Shown here: in pieces, positions 17,777 through 26,452 of the stretch | How the letters are laid out: every line of letters starts with the position of its first letter | How positions within the stretch are numbered: the stretch's first letter is position 1 | Source of the DNA: Poriferisodalis sp965208555 | Lineage (GTDB): Bacteria; Actinomycetota; Acidimicrobiia; Acidimicrobiales; Poriferisodalaceae | Length of the DNA stretch: 64,000 nucleotides | Direction of reading: 5' to 3' | Assembly: GCF_965208555.1 (NCBI RefSeq) | Contig: NZ_OZ242342.1 | Location: 2,914,001-2,978,000 of the forward strand | Position numbers and translations under genes: made by a program | Notes under the pieces: model-generated | Database searches by the model: none | What the model was told of the DNA's origin: nothing | What the model saw: the letters and a program-made list of their open reading frames with translations, nothing else

Positions 17777-18556
17777 ATGGACGGCATCTGCGACGACCTT
17801 CAAGCCGAGACCGACGCGCTCGGCGACGTGGTCAGCGACATCAGCGAGGAGCAATGGCGACTGCCCACGCCCGCGGAGGGCTGGGACAGTCGCGAGACGA
17901 TGGTGCATCTGGGCATGACCGACTGGGTGGCGACGATCGCCGTGGTCGATCCGGAGCGCTTCGGGGACTTCACTTCTGCAGCGGCACGCGGCGAGATGGA
18001 CCTGCACACGGCGGCGGGATTCGACTTCGCCTCCATGTCGGGGTCCGAGATCTGGGATTGGCTCTGCGACGAGCGGTCCAAGATGCTGGCCGCCGTGCGC
18101 CCGCTCGACCGCAAGGACCGCATTCCGTGGTTCGGCCCGTCCATGGGGGCCCTGTCGTTCGTGACCGCTCGGCTCATGGAGACGTGGTCGCATGGGCATG
18201 ACGTCGCCGACACCCACGGCCGGGAACTGCCTCGCACCGACCGGCTGCGCCATGTCGCTCACATCGGCGTGGGCACGCGTGGCTGGAGCTATGCGAACCG
18301 GGGCCTCGAGGTGCCCGAGGGCCCAGTTCGAGTCGAATTGGATGCCCCCAGCGGGGACGTGTGGACGTGGGGTCCAGAAGATGCCGCTGACAGGGTGAGC
18401 GGCGACGCGTACGAGTTCTGCCTGGCGGTGACGCAGCGTCGCCATCACACCGAGACCGGGCTGTCGGTCACCGGGCCGCTGGCGACTGGGTGGATGGACA
18501 TCGCCCAGGCGTTCGCGGGACCGCCGACCGACGCCGAGGGTCGCCGCGCCGCTTGA
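17777..18556 (+). CDS. TIGR03084-like DinB-fold metal-binding protein
   Basis: 259 residues from ATG 17777; the frame opens at 17720, but family members begin near MDGICDDLQAETDAL. The DinB/maleylpyruvate-isomerase-like metal-binding fold is indicated by WDSRETMVHLGMTDW (first His) and METWSHGHDVADTHG (His-x-His). It is common in actinobacteria, where mycothiol-dependent enzymes of this fold exist. That is relevant because the genome carries mshC, but the actual substrate is unknown. The gene starts the run of plus-strand genes through coaE and the acyl-CoA dehydrogenase. Confidence 0.8.
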   Translation: MDGICDDLQAETDALGDVVSDISEEQWRLPTPAEGWDSRETMVHLGMTDWVATIAVVDPERFGDFTSAAARGEMDLHTAAGFDFASMSGSEIWDWLCDERSKMLAAVRPLDRKDRIPWFGPSMGALSFVTARLMETWSHGHDVADTHGRELPRTDRLRHVAHIGVGTRGWSYANRGLEVPEGPVRVELDAPSGDVWTWGPEDAADRVSGDAYEFCLAVTQRRHHTETGLSVTGPLATGWMDIAQAFAGPPTDAEGRRAA

Positions 18557-18587
18557 GCGCTGTGCTGCCGGAAGCGCCGGGGGCGCG

Positions 18588-19214
18588 GTGCTGATCGTCG
18601 GCCTGACGGGAGGCATCGGGGCCGGCAAGAGCACCGTGGCGAGGCTGCTGGCCTCCCACGGAGCGGCGATCGTGGATGTCGACGCGCTCGGGCGCGAGAT
18701 CATCGCCCCGGCAGGCATGGCGGTCGAGTCGGTGCTCGAGCGATTCGGCGACCATCTGCGCGGATCTGATGGCGGCGTCGACCGACCTGCGCTGGCTGCG
18801 ATCGTGTTCAACGACCCTGATGAGCTTGCAGCCCTCAACGAGATCAGCCATCCGGCGATCAACGAGCTCCTCGATGAGCGCATCGAATCGATCTGCACGG
18901 CTGAGGGCGCCGACGTGGTCGTGCTGGACATGGCGGTGCTCACCGAGAGCACGCTCGGCCGCGACACCAGGTATCCCTACGAGGTGGTGGTGACCGTCGA
19001 AGCGCCGCCCGACATTCGGATGGAGCGGCTGGTCGAGCGTGGCATGAGTGCCGACGACGCCAAGTCGCGGCTGGCCTCCCAGGCGACCGACGAGCAGCGG
19101 CGGGAGGTGTCGAACTTCGTCATCCACAACGGCGGCGGCACTGATGATCTGGCGGACGCGACAGCGCAGCTGTGGGATGCCCTGCGGCGGCTGGCGCGCG
19201 AGCGCGCGACATGA
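18588..19214 (+). CDS. coaE: Dephospho-CoA kinase
   Basis: 208 residues, standard length. Catalyses the last step of coenzyme A synthesis, phosphorylating the 3'-OH of dephospho-CoA. Begins MLIVGLTGGIGAGKSTVARLL with the P-loop GGIGAGKS. DVDALGREII is the CoA-domain signature, HPAINELLDERI lies in the lid region, and VVLDMAVLTES is typical. The GTG start is fixed by the P-loop. The stop overlaps the next gene's start by four bases (ATGA), so the thioesterase-like gene is translationally coupled. The C-terminus lacks the extra UPF0157 domain found in mycobacterial CoaE. Confidence 0.95.
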   Translation: MLIVGLTGGIGAGKSTVARLLASHGAAIVDVDALGREIIAPAGMAVESVLERFGDHLRGSDGGVDRPALAAIVFNDPDELAALNEISHPAINELLDERIESICTAEGADVVVLDMAVLTESTLGRDTRYPYEVVVTVEAPPDIRMERLVERGMSADDAKSRLASQATDEQRREVSNFVIHNGGGTDDLADATAQLWDALRRLARERAT

Positions 19215-20080
19215 GCGCCGACGACAGCGCAGACCCGGACCAGCCGGTCCGCTACCCGCCCCAGAACCACATCCTGCGGCACCTGCGACTGGGTCACCAG
19301 ATGTCCGCCGACGGGACGCTGACGGCGACGATGCCGGTGCTGGACGATCTGGCGGACGGTCCGCTGGCGGAAGGCGGCTGGTTGCGCCTGGGCGCGGTCG
19401 CCACCTTGGTGGACTCCGTCGCGGGCCACCATGCCGTGCTGCAGGTGACACCCGACTGGTCGGCAACCCTGCATCTGTCGACGGTGCTGGCAGCGCGTGC
19501 GGAGGGCACCGAGGTGACGGCCCGTTGCACGCCGTTGCGGGTCGGCCGGAACCAGGTGGTGACCGAGACTTCGGTCGTCGACGGGGCGGGAACCGAGATC
19601 GCCCGCTCCACCTGCACCTATGCCCGGCTGCCGCGGCGGGACGACACCCCAGTGGTGGATGCCACTGCACGCGACAACACGGTCGACTACCGGGAGGACC
19701 ACGAGCTGGATCCGCGCCCGCCGCTCGACGAGTATCTGCGCATCACACCGGTGCCGGGCGAGCCGCGCATCGAGCTGCCGATGCACAACCGCATCCGCAA
19801 CTCGTTCGGCTCGCTGCAAGGCGGCGCCTCCATCGTGGTGGCCGAGGTGATGGCGAACCACCTTGCCGGGCTGGCGGCAGGCCCCGAGCGCAGGTCGCGG
19901 TGCGTGTTCGCCGACGTGCACTACCTGGCGCCGGGACGGGGCGGCCCGTTCCGTGTCGATGGCGAGATGCTGGCCCGCACCGATCACATCGTGACCAGTC
20001 GCACCCGGATCTTCGAGACTGCCGGGGGCACCGACCGCCTGTTGCAGACGGCCACTGCGACGGCTGCGTACCTGGATTGA
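19211..20080 (+). CDS. Double hotdog-fold acyl-CoA thioesterase-like protein
   Basis: 289 residues. Two hotdog repeats are visible. In the first half, WLRLGAVATLVDSVAGHHAV, LHLSTVLAARAEGTEVTARC and RVGRNQVVTETSVVDGAG match PaaI-type thioesterases. In the second half, MHNRIRNSFGSLQGGASIVVAE and LAPGRGGPFRVDGEMLARTDHI repeat the pattern. It probably hydrolyses an acyl-CoA; the substrate is unknown. The ATG overlaps the coaE stop. Confidence 0.75.
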   Translation: MSADDSADPDQPVRYPPQNHILRHLRLGHQMSADGTLTATMPVLDDLADGPLAEGGWLRLGAVATLVDSVAGHHAVLQVTPDWSATLHLSTVLAARAEGTEVTARCTPLRVGRNQVVTETSVVDGAGTEIARSTCTYARLPRRDDTPVVDATARDNTVDYREDHELDPRPPLDEYLRITPVPGEPRIELPMHNRIRNSFGSLQGGASIVVAEVMANHLAGLAAGPERRSRCVFADVHYLAPGRGGPFRVDGEMLARTDHIVTSRTRIFETAGGTDRLLQTATATAAYLD

Positions 20081-20180
20081 CCGAGCTGGCGACCGAGTGC
20101 GGCCGGCCGCGGCGCATCGAGCGGCGCATCGAGCCGAATTCGCCTCCGCTGTGTCACACCGTGCCTCTACCGTGCAGGGC

Positions 20181-21035
20181 ATGACCACGCCGCCCCGCAG
20201 CACTCTGGCTCGACCTCGAGCCGGCCTGCCACGACTGGCAGCGTTCGATATCGACGGCACGCTCATCACCCGTCAGGGTGCGCTCAGCGAGCGAACAGCG
20301 GCGGCGCTCGAGTCGCTTGCCGATGCCGGCGTCGTCACTGCGCTCGCCACTGGCCGGCCCTGGCCCCAGACCGAGTCGGTGTTGCGCCGAGCTCCGGTGC
20401 TCTCCTATGCGGTGTGCCTGAACGGAGCGGTGGTGATGGATGCCGTTGCCGGCGAACGGATCGCTGACAGGTCCATGACGCACTTCGAGGCCATCGAGGC
20501 AGCCGAGATGGCACGGAAACTCCTGCCCGACGTGAGCCTCGGACTCGACATGGCTGATGGCCGGCACCTGTGGGAGCACCGATTCGCTCCGGAGATGCCG
20601 ACCGACTTGATCGCTGATCTGAGCGTCCTGCACGTTGACGACGCCGTCGCAGCAGTCGACGGCGCAGTGCTGACGTGGCTCGTTCATGCGCCTGGCATGG
20701 ACACGCTGGCGATGGTCGACGAGCTCGCGCCGCACATGCCGCTCGGCACCGAAATCCGCCCCTCGGGACTGGACATGGCAGAAATCGCTGCTGCCGGCGT
20801 CAGCAAATCGGCGGGGCTGGAGATCGTCTGCCAGCGCTACGGCATTGCGGCGACCGACGTGGTGGCCTTCGGCGACGGCCTCAACGATGTCGAAATGCTC
20901 CAATGGGCCGGCCATGGCGTGGCCATGTCCAACGCCTCGGACACGGTGCGCGATGCGGCCGACCGCATTGCGCCGAGCAACGAAGAAGACGGCGTCGCCG
21001 TCGTCGTCGAGCAGCTGCTGGAGAGCGCCATATGA
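20181..21035 (+). CDS. HAD-superfamily phosphatase (Cof / subclass IIB type)
   Basis: 284 residues from ATG 20181; the frame continues upstream without a better start. Motif I AAFDIDGTLITRQG holds the nucleophile Asp and acid/base Asp. TALATGRPWPQT is motif II, the Lys of motif III is in GVSKSAGLEI, and FGDGLNDVEMLQWAGHGVAM is motif IV. The large alpha/beta cap between residues about 85 and 190 fits subclass IIB (Cof-type sugar-phosphate or flavin-phosphate phosphatases). The stop overlaps the next start by four bases. Confidence 0.9.
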   Translation: MTTPPRSTLARPRAGLPRLAAFDIDGTLITRQGALSERTAAALESLADAGVVTALATGRPWPQTESVLRRAPVLSYAVCLNGAVVMDAVAGERIADRSMTHFEAIEAAEMARKLLPDVSLGLDMADGRHLWEHRFAPEMPTDLIADLSVLHVDDAVAAVDGAVLTWLVHAPGMDTLAMVDELAPHMPLGTEIRPSGLDMAEIAAAGVSKSAGLEIVCQRYGIAATDVVAFGDGLNDVEMLQWAGHGVAMSNASDTVRDAADRIAPSNEEDGVAVVVEQLLESAI

Positions 21036-21538
21036 CGTCGGAATCCGGCAGCGAAACACCCGAACCGGCTGAATCGCAGGGCGAGGCGGCGACGCCCAAG
21101 CCGTCGATCTGGGAGCGAATGCGGCGCGGCATGGCCGATCACAACGCCAAGGCCCCGCGCACACCGTTGGGAATGCCCGAGGTGGTCGACGACGACGACG
21201 CTGCCGACGCAGCGAGCGAGGCTGCAGACGGGGCCACCGCCGAACTGGTGCTCGAACGCATCCATCACTACCGGGACACCATTCGCAGCTACCAGGTCCT
21301 CATCGAGAACGAACGCGTCGGGCAGATCCGCGACGATCAAACCGAGCACTTCGTGCTGCGGCCGGGCAGCTACACGCTGCGTCTGCAGTTGCTGTGGATC
21401 TTCAGCCCGAGGGTGGTTGTCGAGTTGCCCGCCGGCACCGAGACGCGCATGATCTGCGGTCCCAACGGCGGCATCCTGCAGGCGTGGCGGCTCTTCTTCG
21501 CCCCCACCACCGCGATCTTCCTCCGCTTTGCGGACTGA
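21032..21538 (+). CDS. Conserved hypothetical protein, coupled to the HAD gene
   Basis: 168 residues. The N-terminal 65 are low-complexity and rich in Glu, Asp and Ala; the C-terminal 100 are a beta-rich domain (YQVLIENERVGQIRDDQ, FVLRPGSYTLRLQLLWIFS, VVVELPAGTETRMICGPNGG). The pattern resembles small beta-sandwich modules that follow an acidic tail, but I cannot name a family. The last segment, WRLFFAPTTAIFLRF, is hydrophobic. The start ATGA overlaps the HAD stop. Confidence 0.65.
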   Translation: MTSESGSETPEPAESQGEAATPKPSIWERMRRGMADHNAKAPRTPLGMPEVVDDDDAADAASEAADGATAELVLERIHHYRDTIRSYQVLIENERVGQIRDDQTEHFVLRPGSYTLRLQLLWIFSPRVVVELPAGTETRMICGPNGGILQAWRLFFAPTTAIFLRFAD

Positions 21539-21561
21539 GTCGCACCTATAGCCTTCGAGCC

Positions 21562-21675
21562 GTGGACGAAGCGGAGCCGGATGAGCCACGCCTGTCGGCG
21601 ACGAGGAGGAGCGTGGTCATCGGCGCGTGTTTGGTCGGTGGGATCATCTGGATCATTGCTGGGTTCCTGCTGTGA
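21562..21675 (+). CDS. 37-residue single-pass membrane miniprotein
   Basis: GTG start; 15 polar, acidic-rich residues and then SVVIGACLVGGIIWIIAGFLL, a clean membrane helix reaching the C-terminus. The stop overlaps the acyl-CoA dehydrogenase start by four bases (GTGA), and 23 bases separate it from the upstream gene. The tight placement within the operon supports it being real, though it is short and unrecognised. Confidence 0.5.
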   Translation: MDEAEPDEPRLSATRRSVVIGACLVGGIIWIIAGFLL

Positions 21676-22928
21676 GCGCGACGTCGGGTCCCGAGCTCAA
21701 ATCCGAGCTCGATGCTTGGCTGGCGGAGAACTGGGATCCCGACGCCAGCGTGCGGGAATGGTGGCAGCGGCTGGCCGCCGCAGGGCTGTCCAACCCGACG
21801 CTGCCTGAGCCGTTCGGCAGGGGATGGGGCCGCGCCGAGACGCGCGTGCTCGTTGACGCGATCCGCGCTGCCGAAGCCATCGGCTCGCCCGCCGGGCTCG
21901 GCATGCTGCTCGCCGCCCCCACCGTCCTCGAGCACGGCACGCCCGAACAGATTGAGCGCTTCGTGCCGACCATTCTCAACGGTGCCGAATCGTGGTGCCA
22001 GTTGTTCTCTGAGCCTGGCGCAGGCAGCGACCTCGCCGGCCTGCAGACCAAAGCCATCCGCGACGGCGACGAGTGGATCATCACCGGTCAGAAGGTCTGG
22101 ACATCCGAAGGCTCGCATGCCGATCTGGGCATGCTCGTGGCGCGTACGGACCCCGAGGCGCCGAAGCATCGCGGCCTCACCTGGTTCGCGTTCGAGATGG
22201 ACCAGGACGGCGTGGAGGTTCGGCCGTTGCGGGAGATGACCGGGCGGTCGCTGTTCAACGAGGTGTTCATCGACGGGGCGCGGGTGCCCCACGCGAACAT
22301 CATCGGGGAGCTCAACGACGGATGGCGCGTGACCAACACGACGCTCATGGTCGAACGTGCGGGCATCGGCGGCAGCCACGGACTCGCTTTCGCCGCTGCG
22401 CACCCCGGATCGATCGCTGGACACCTCGACCGGCCGGCTGGCACGTTCCGCGGCAAGCGGCTTGCGCTGGCGGCTGGGGGAGTGGGCCCGGGCACGTTCA
22501 ATCAGCTCAGCGCCGAGGCTCGTGCCCGCGGTCGTGACCGCGACGCACTCGTCCGCCAGGAGCTCGCTGCGATGCATATCGACATCGAGCTGATGCGGCT
22601 CTCCGCCGTGCGCGGGCGGCAGAAGTCTCAGCGCACCGGCGGCGAGGGCAATCTGGCGAAGCTGCGCATGACGGCTGCGTTGCGACGCGCCCGGTCGCTC
22701 GCCAGCACCATCCTCGGTGCCGACATGACGCTGTGGGGCGACGCTTCAGCAACCGACGGGGTGCTGCAGGAGATGGCGGTGTTCTCGCCTGCACCGTCCA
22801 TCTATGGCGGCACCGACGAGATCCAGCGCAACATCCTGGGCGAGCGGGTGCTCGGACTGCCCCGCGAACCCGGTCCCGACCCGGCGACGCCGTTCCGGGA
22901 GCTTGCCCAGAACGCCACGTCTTGGTAG
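21672..22928 (+). CDS. Acyl-CoA dehydrogenase family protein
   Basis: 418 residues. FAD-dependent alpha,beta-dehydrogenation of an acyl-CoA. The mid-domain SEPGAGSDLAGLQTKAIRDG and WIITGQKVWTS form the FAD/substrate-binding signature. IYGGTDEIQRNILGERVLGLPRE is the C-terminal FAD signature. The length and ADVGVL-like N-terminus (ASVREWWQRLAAAGLSNPTLPEPFGRG) resemble the FadE group that acts on bulky or branched acyl or steroid side-chain CoA esters in actinobacteria. The GTG start is chosen because it overlaps the stop of the miniprotein gene. The substrate is not predictable. Confidence 0.88.
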   Translation: MSATSGPELKSELDAWLAENWDPDASVREWWQRLAAAGLSNPTLPEPFGRGWGRAETRVLVDAIRAAEAIGSPAGLGMLLAAPTVLEHGTPEQIERFVPTILNGAESWCQLFSEPGAGSDLAGLQTKAIRDGDEWIITGQKVWTSEGSHADLGMLVARTDPEAPKHRGLTWFAFEMDQDGVEVRPLREMTGRSLFNEVFIDGARVPHANIIGELNDGWRVTNTTLMVERAGIGGSHGLAFAAAHPGSIAGHLDRPAGTFRGKRLALAAGGVGPGTFNQLSAEARARGRDRDALVRQELAAMHIDIELMRLSAVRGRQKSQRTGGEGNLAKLRMTAALRRARSLASTILGADMTLWGDASATDGVLQEMAVFSPAPSIYGGTDEIQRNILGERVLGLPREPGPDPATPFRELAQNATSW

Positions 22929-22986
22929 CGGGCTGTACTGAGCCGGAAGCCGCGCGGGCTCATCAATCGGCGCAGAATGTGAAGCG

Positions 22987-24381
22987 GTGAGCATCCCCGA
23001 ACCGCCGCAGGGCCCCGACGCGCCGCAGGGCCTCGAGATACTGCCCGAGAGCGGCGCCGATTTCGCCAGCGTGCAGGAGACGGTGGTGGAGCGGCGGCCG
23101 TCCGGGGCGCCGCGCCTGACCGTGTTCGCCGCCCTCGCAGCGGCACTGGCCGTCGCGGCGCTGGTGGTGGCGTGGGTGCGCAGCGACGACGGCCCCGATG
23201 CCTCGCTCGCAGCGACGACCACCACCACCGAACTCCCGGCCACGACGACCACCACCGCACCGCCGAAACCGCCGCGCACGACGCTGCCACCGCCGACTGC
23301 GCTCGACGCCGCCGTCGGCGAGCTGCCCCCGGTGCGTCCTGCGGCCGAGATGATCGCCACGCTCGCCGGCGATCCGACGGGCAACGTCCGGGGCTACCTG
23401 TACCAGCTCGATCTGCTGACCGGAGCGGCGCAGTACGTGCCATTGCCGGGCCTGCCCCACACGCTGGTGGACCTCGGGGGGTCGATCGTGGTGGGCATCG
23501 GGCGCGACGTGATGCGCGTCGACACCAGCAGCGGCGACACCGTCGTCATCGCCGAAGACGTCACCGAGGTGCTGCCCGCGTACAGCCCGCCGGGAATCGT
23601 CGCGATCGTGCGCGGCACCGAGCATCTCTTCGCCCGGGTGGTCGGCCCCGACGGCGTGTTCCGCTCGGCGGTGCAGATGCCCAATGAGGCGGTTGTGCAT
23701 GGCGCGCTCGGCGACCACGTCGTGGTGTCGATGGCAGGCCGGGTCATGGCGCTCGACGGGCGGAACTCGCCGCTGCAGCTCGGCACCGGCCGCGTGCTTG
23801 CCGTCGGCGACAGTCACGTCGTGCGGCTGCAGTGCGAGGACTATGGCTGCCAGATCACCGACATCTCGTTCAGCGCCACCGTGGGCCCTGACCGTCGAGA
23901 CGAATGGTGCGAGGAGATCTGCGAGGAAGCGTCCGGCAGTTTTGGGGAACGTGACGACCAGGCCGAGCTGGCGGAAGACTGCTCGTCGCTTTGCGAGGGC
24001 TATCCGATCGCCATCGGGGCGATCTCGGAGCGGCGGGTTGACCTGCCCGCAGAACTGCGGGCGGCGTCGCCGGATCGCTGGAGCGATCAGGGGCTGATGT
24101 CGCCGGACGCCAATCGTGTCGCGGTGCGGCTCCTGCACGGCAACGGCACTCCGGCGGGCGTCGTGGTGGTGGACCTGGCCGAGGACTGGGGCCGTCACTC
24201 GCCAGAGATCGGCATCGACCTCGGACACATGGCGTGGTCCCCCGACAGCCGATTCCTGCTGTACACGCTCGACCATGACGTCATGGTGTGGGACGTCGAG
24301 GCCGCCGAGGGTCAGCTGCCGTCGGGCCGGGCCCATGTCGGCGAGCCGCTCGAGCACATCCTTTTGCGGGCTGTGCCGTAG
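22987..24381 (+). CDS. Single-pass membrane-anchored, propeller-like extracellular protein
   Basis: 464 residues. An N-terminal cytoplasmic tail (about 40 residues), one membrane helix (LTVFAALAAALAVAALVVAWV, about 41-61), a Thr/Pro-rich spacer (TTTTTELPATTTTTAPPKPP), and then a beta-rich domain of about 350 residues with WD40/TolB-like strands (VRGYLYQLDLLTGAAQYVPL, WSPDSRFLLYTLDHDVMVWD). An inserted loop near residues 280-340 contains eight Cys (for example CEDYGCQI and CEEICEE), likely disulfides outside the cell. The GTG start gives a type II topology. No function is recognised. The gene converges on the thioesterase gene with a 3-base gap. Confidence 0.7.
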   Translation: MSIPEPPQGPDAPQGLEILPESGADFASVQETVVERRPSGAPRLTVFAALAAALAVAALVVAWVRSDDGPDASLAATTTTTELPATTTTTAPPKPPRTTLPPPTALDAAVGELPPVRPAAEMIATLAGDPTGNVRGYLYQLDLLTGAAQYVPLPGLPHTLVDLGGSIVVGIGRDVMRVDTSSGDTVVIAEDVTEVLPAYSPPGIVAIVRGTEHLFARVVGPDGVFRSAVQMPNEAVVHGALGDHVVVSMAGRVMALDGRNSPLQLGTGRVLAVGDSHVVRLQCEDYGCQITDISFSATVGPDRRDEWCEEICEEASGSFGERDDQAELAEDCSSLCEGYPIAIGAISERRVDLPAELRAASPDRWSDQGLMSPDANRVAVRLLHGNGTPAGVVVVDLAEDWGRHSPEIGIDLGHMAWSPDSRFLLYTLDHDVMVWDVEAAEGQLPSGRAHVGEPLEHILLRAVP

Positions 24382-24384
24382 GGC

Positions 24385-25065
24385 TCAGGCGAGCTGGTCT
24401 GCAGTCACGATCACGAACAGGCCGCTGGCCTCGATGAGCGGGGGAGCGTCGGGTGCGTCGCCGGCCCGCACGGTCAGCTCGACGTGGGACTTGCGCCCCT
24501 CACGCCGGGTCTCGCGACCCTCAAAGCTCACCGGCTCGTCGATGGGAACGCCGCCCCGATAGTCGATCTCGAGACGCGCGGTGTAGGCGGCGATGCCCAA
24601 GCACACCATCAGGTAGCCCAGGACGTCATCGACCACAGCGCACACCGAGCCGCCGTGCGCGCGTCCAGGGGCGCTCTCGAAGGCAGCGCCGAAGGTGACC
24701 ACCGCCCTCACGCCGTCGCCGTGCCGGCGCATGTCCACCTCCATCGCGGTCGGATTGGCCGGCCCGCTGAAGGCCCGATCGCTGAAGGCCATCACCTCGG
24801 CACCGTCTGCAGGCCGAGGATCGGTGTAGCGCCGCGCGAAGTAGTCCGCCGGTCGGGCGACCGGCGCTGAGCCTGCCTCCAGCTGTTCTGCGGTGCCCTC
24901 AGCCCACGCGGCGATCTCGGCCAGCGTCTCGGGGTCGGTGCGATGCCGCACGAACGCGTGGGCCAACCGCCGCAGCGAACCAGCGGCAGCACTGCGCTGA
25001 TCGAGCTGCGGGTCGGGATAGATCAGGTGCAGGTCGGTGCCTGCCCCGGCATCGTCGTGAGGCAA
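24385..25065 (-). CDS. PaaI-type hotdog thioesterase
   Basis: 226 residues. The hotdog core is seen in ESAPGRAHGGSVCAVVDDVLGYLMV (HGG active-site loop), YTARLEIDYRGGVPIDEPVSF and GRKSHVELTVRAGD, as in PaaI and fluoroacetyl-CoA-type thioesterases. An extra 100-residue helical N-terminal region precedes the core. The start is a TTG; no ATG or GTG lies upstream in frame before the neighbour's stop. It follows the SnoaL-like gene with an 18-base gap, probably in one transcript. The substrate is unknown. Confidence 0.78.
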   Translation of the reverse strand: MPHDDAGAGTDLHLIYPDPQLDQRSAAAGSLRRLAHAFVRHRTDPETLAEIAAWAEGTAEQLEAGSAPVARPADYFARRYTDPRPADGAEVMAFSDRAFSGPANPTAMEVDMRRHGDGVRAVVTFGAAFESAPGRAHGGSVCAVVDDVLGYLMVCLGIAAYTARLEIDYRGGVPIDEPVSFEGRETRREGRKSHVELTVRAGDAPDAPPLIEASGLFVIVTADQLA

Positions 25066-25083
25066 GGGTTCGTCCAGGTTGGC

Positions 25084-25614
25084 TCAGCCGCCGAGACGGC
25101 CGGTCTCGCCGTACGGGTAGTCGACCAGCTCACTGGACGGGTGATCGAGATCGAACGTCCAGTACTGGCGGATCTCGGCGATCAGCCGCCCGCCGGTAGC
25201 TCCGTCGGTGCCGAAGTCGTAGTGCTCGCTGCCGCGCACGGCGAACGGCTCACCGGCCTCGGTGCTGCGATGCGCCGCCATCGTGCCGCTCATGATCCAC
25301 TCGATCGCCGCCGTCTCGCCGTCGGTCACGAGCCGCTCGCAGCGCCATGACGCGCCCTGCCATTTGGCAGCGATGCGTGACCAGAAGCGCCCGATCACCT
25401 CTGCCCTCCGTACCGGCGCGTGGTTGGTGTCATACACGACGGCGTCATCGGTGAAATGTCGGGCCACGGCATCGGCGTCACCTGAAGTACAGGCATCGAA
25501 GTAGCCCTCGATGCACGCCGCGATCTCGGTTGCGGCGCCGTCGGCACTGTCGTCGTTGCCGGCACTGTCCTCACTGCTGGCGCCGCCGGCGCCAGTGATG
25601 GGGTGTTCGCTCAT
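25084..25614 (-). CDS. SnoaL/NTF2-like protein
   Basis: 176 residues from ATG 25614. After a Ser/Gly/Asp-rich N-terminal tail comes the NTF2 fold: IEGYFDACTSGDADAVARHFTDDAVVYDTNHAPVRR, then VIGRFWSRIAAKW, and the beta strands IEWIMSGTM and RIAEIRQYWTF-like LIAEIRQYWTFD. Such folds serve as isomerases, cyclases or ligand carriers; the specific role cannot be assigned. It is located between an ABC ATPase gene (31 bases upstream) and the thioesterase gene. Confidence 0.78.
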   Translation of the reverse strand: MSEHPITGAGGASSEDSAGNDDSADGAATEIAACIEGYFDACTSGDADAVARHFTDDAVVYDTNHAPVRRAEVIGRFWSRIAAKWQGASWRCERLVTDGETAAIEWIMSGTMAAHRSTEAGEPFAVRGSEHYDFGTDGATGGRLIAEIRQYWTFDLDHPSSELVDYPYGETGRLGG

Positions 25615-25645
25615 GGCGCCAGTCTCGCAGCCCGGGCCCGCAGCG

Positions 25646-26446
25646 CTAGCTGACCGCCCACGACAGCCAGCGGCCGTCGCGCCGCTCCAACCGCAGCTTG
25701 TGCGAGAAGCACTCCGACAGCGACTGGGCGGTGAGCACCTCGCCCAGCGGACCGCTCGCCAACGGCACGCCGTCGCGCAGCAGCAGCCCATGGGTGAACG
25801 ATGGGGGGATCTCGTCGGTGTGGTGCGTCACCAGCACTGTTGCCGGCGTCTGTGGATCCGCGGCCAGCGATTCCAGGCTGGCCACGAGCTGTTCGCGGCC
25901 GGCCAGGTCTAGGCCGGCGGTCGGCTCGTCCAGCAGCAGCAGCTCGGGACGGCCCATGAGCGTGCGGGCGAGCTGCACGCGCTGCTGCTCGCCCGACGAC
26001 AGGGTGGCGAACGCCCGGTCGGCCAGCCGGGCAGCGCCCACGCGCTCCAGGCATGCCCGAGCGCTGGACCGGTCGGCGTCGGTGTAGCTGTGCCACCAGG
26101 TCTCCAGCGCCGCGTAGCGCGCCGTCATCACGATGTCGAGAGCGCTGATGTTGGGCCGGAACTGGTCTCGCAGCGACGAGCTGGCAAGACCGATGCGCCG
26201 CCGGTGCTCGCGCACATCCACCGCACCCCACCGCTCGCCGAGCACCTCCACTGTGCCGGTGGTGGGAAAGCGGTACAGCGACAGCACCTTGATGAGGCTC
26301 GTCTTGCCCGACCCGTTCGGTCCCAGCACGATCCACCGCTCGTGCGGTGCGATGTCCCAGTCGAGCGGCCCCAGCACGGTGGTGCCGTCGTAGACGACCG
26401 ACACATCTCGCAGCGCGACGGTCGGCCGATGCTCGGCGTCACGCAC
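25646..26446 (-). CDS. ABC transporter ATP-binding protein (YlmA/ModF-like)
   Basis: 266 residues. Walker A GPNGSGKTS, Q-loop region SSSLRDQF, signature LSSGEQQRVQLART, Walker B LLLLDEPTAGLDL and H-loop VLVTHHTDEIP are all present, so it should hydrolyse ATP. HTDEIPPSFTHGLLLRDG is typical of the stand-alone YlmA/ModF group. No permease of its own is adjacent; it starts six bases after the stop of the exporter gene upstream, so it is part of that transcription unit. GTG start. It is not a good match for ThiQ. Confidence 0.85.
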   Translation of the reverse strand: MRDAEHRPTVALRDVSVVYDGTTVLGPLDWDIAPHERWIVLGPNGSGKTSLIKVLSLYRFPTTGTVEVLGERWGAVDVREHRRRIGLASSSLRDQFRPNISALDIVMTARYAALETWWHSYTDADRSSARACLERVGAARLADRAFATLSSGEQQRVQLARTLMGRPELLLLDEPTAGLDLAGREQLVASLESLAADPQTPATVLVTHHTDEIPPSFTHGLLLRDGVPLASGPLGEVLTAQSLSECFSHKLRLERRDGRWLSWAVS

Positions 26447-26452
26447 GAGCGC

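Noticed and set aside
25646..26446. The stand-alone ABC ATPase as the missing ThiQ
   Set aside because: Its motifs fit the YlmA/ModF group, and it is in an exporter operon without a TPP riboswitch.
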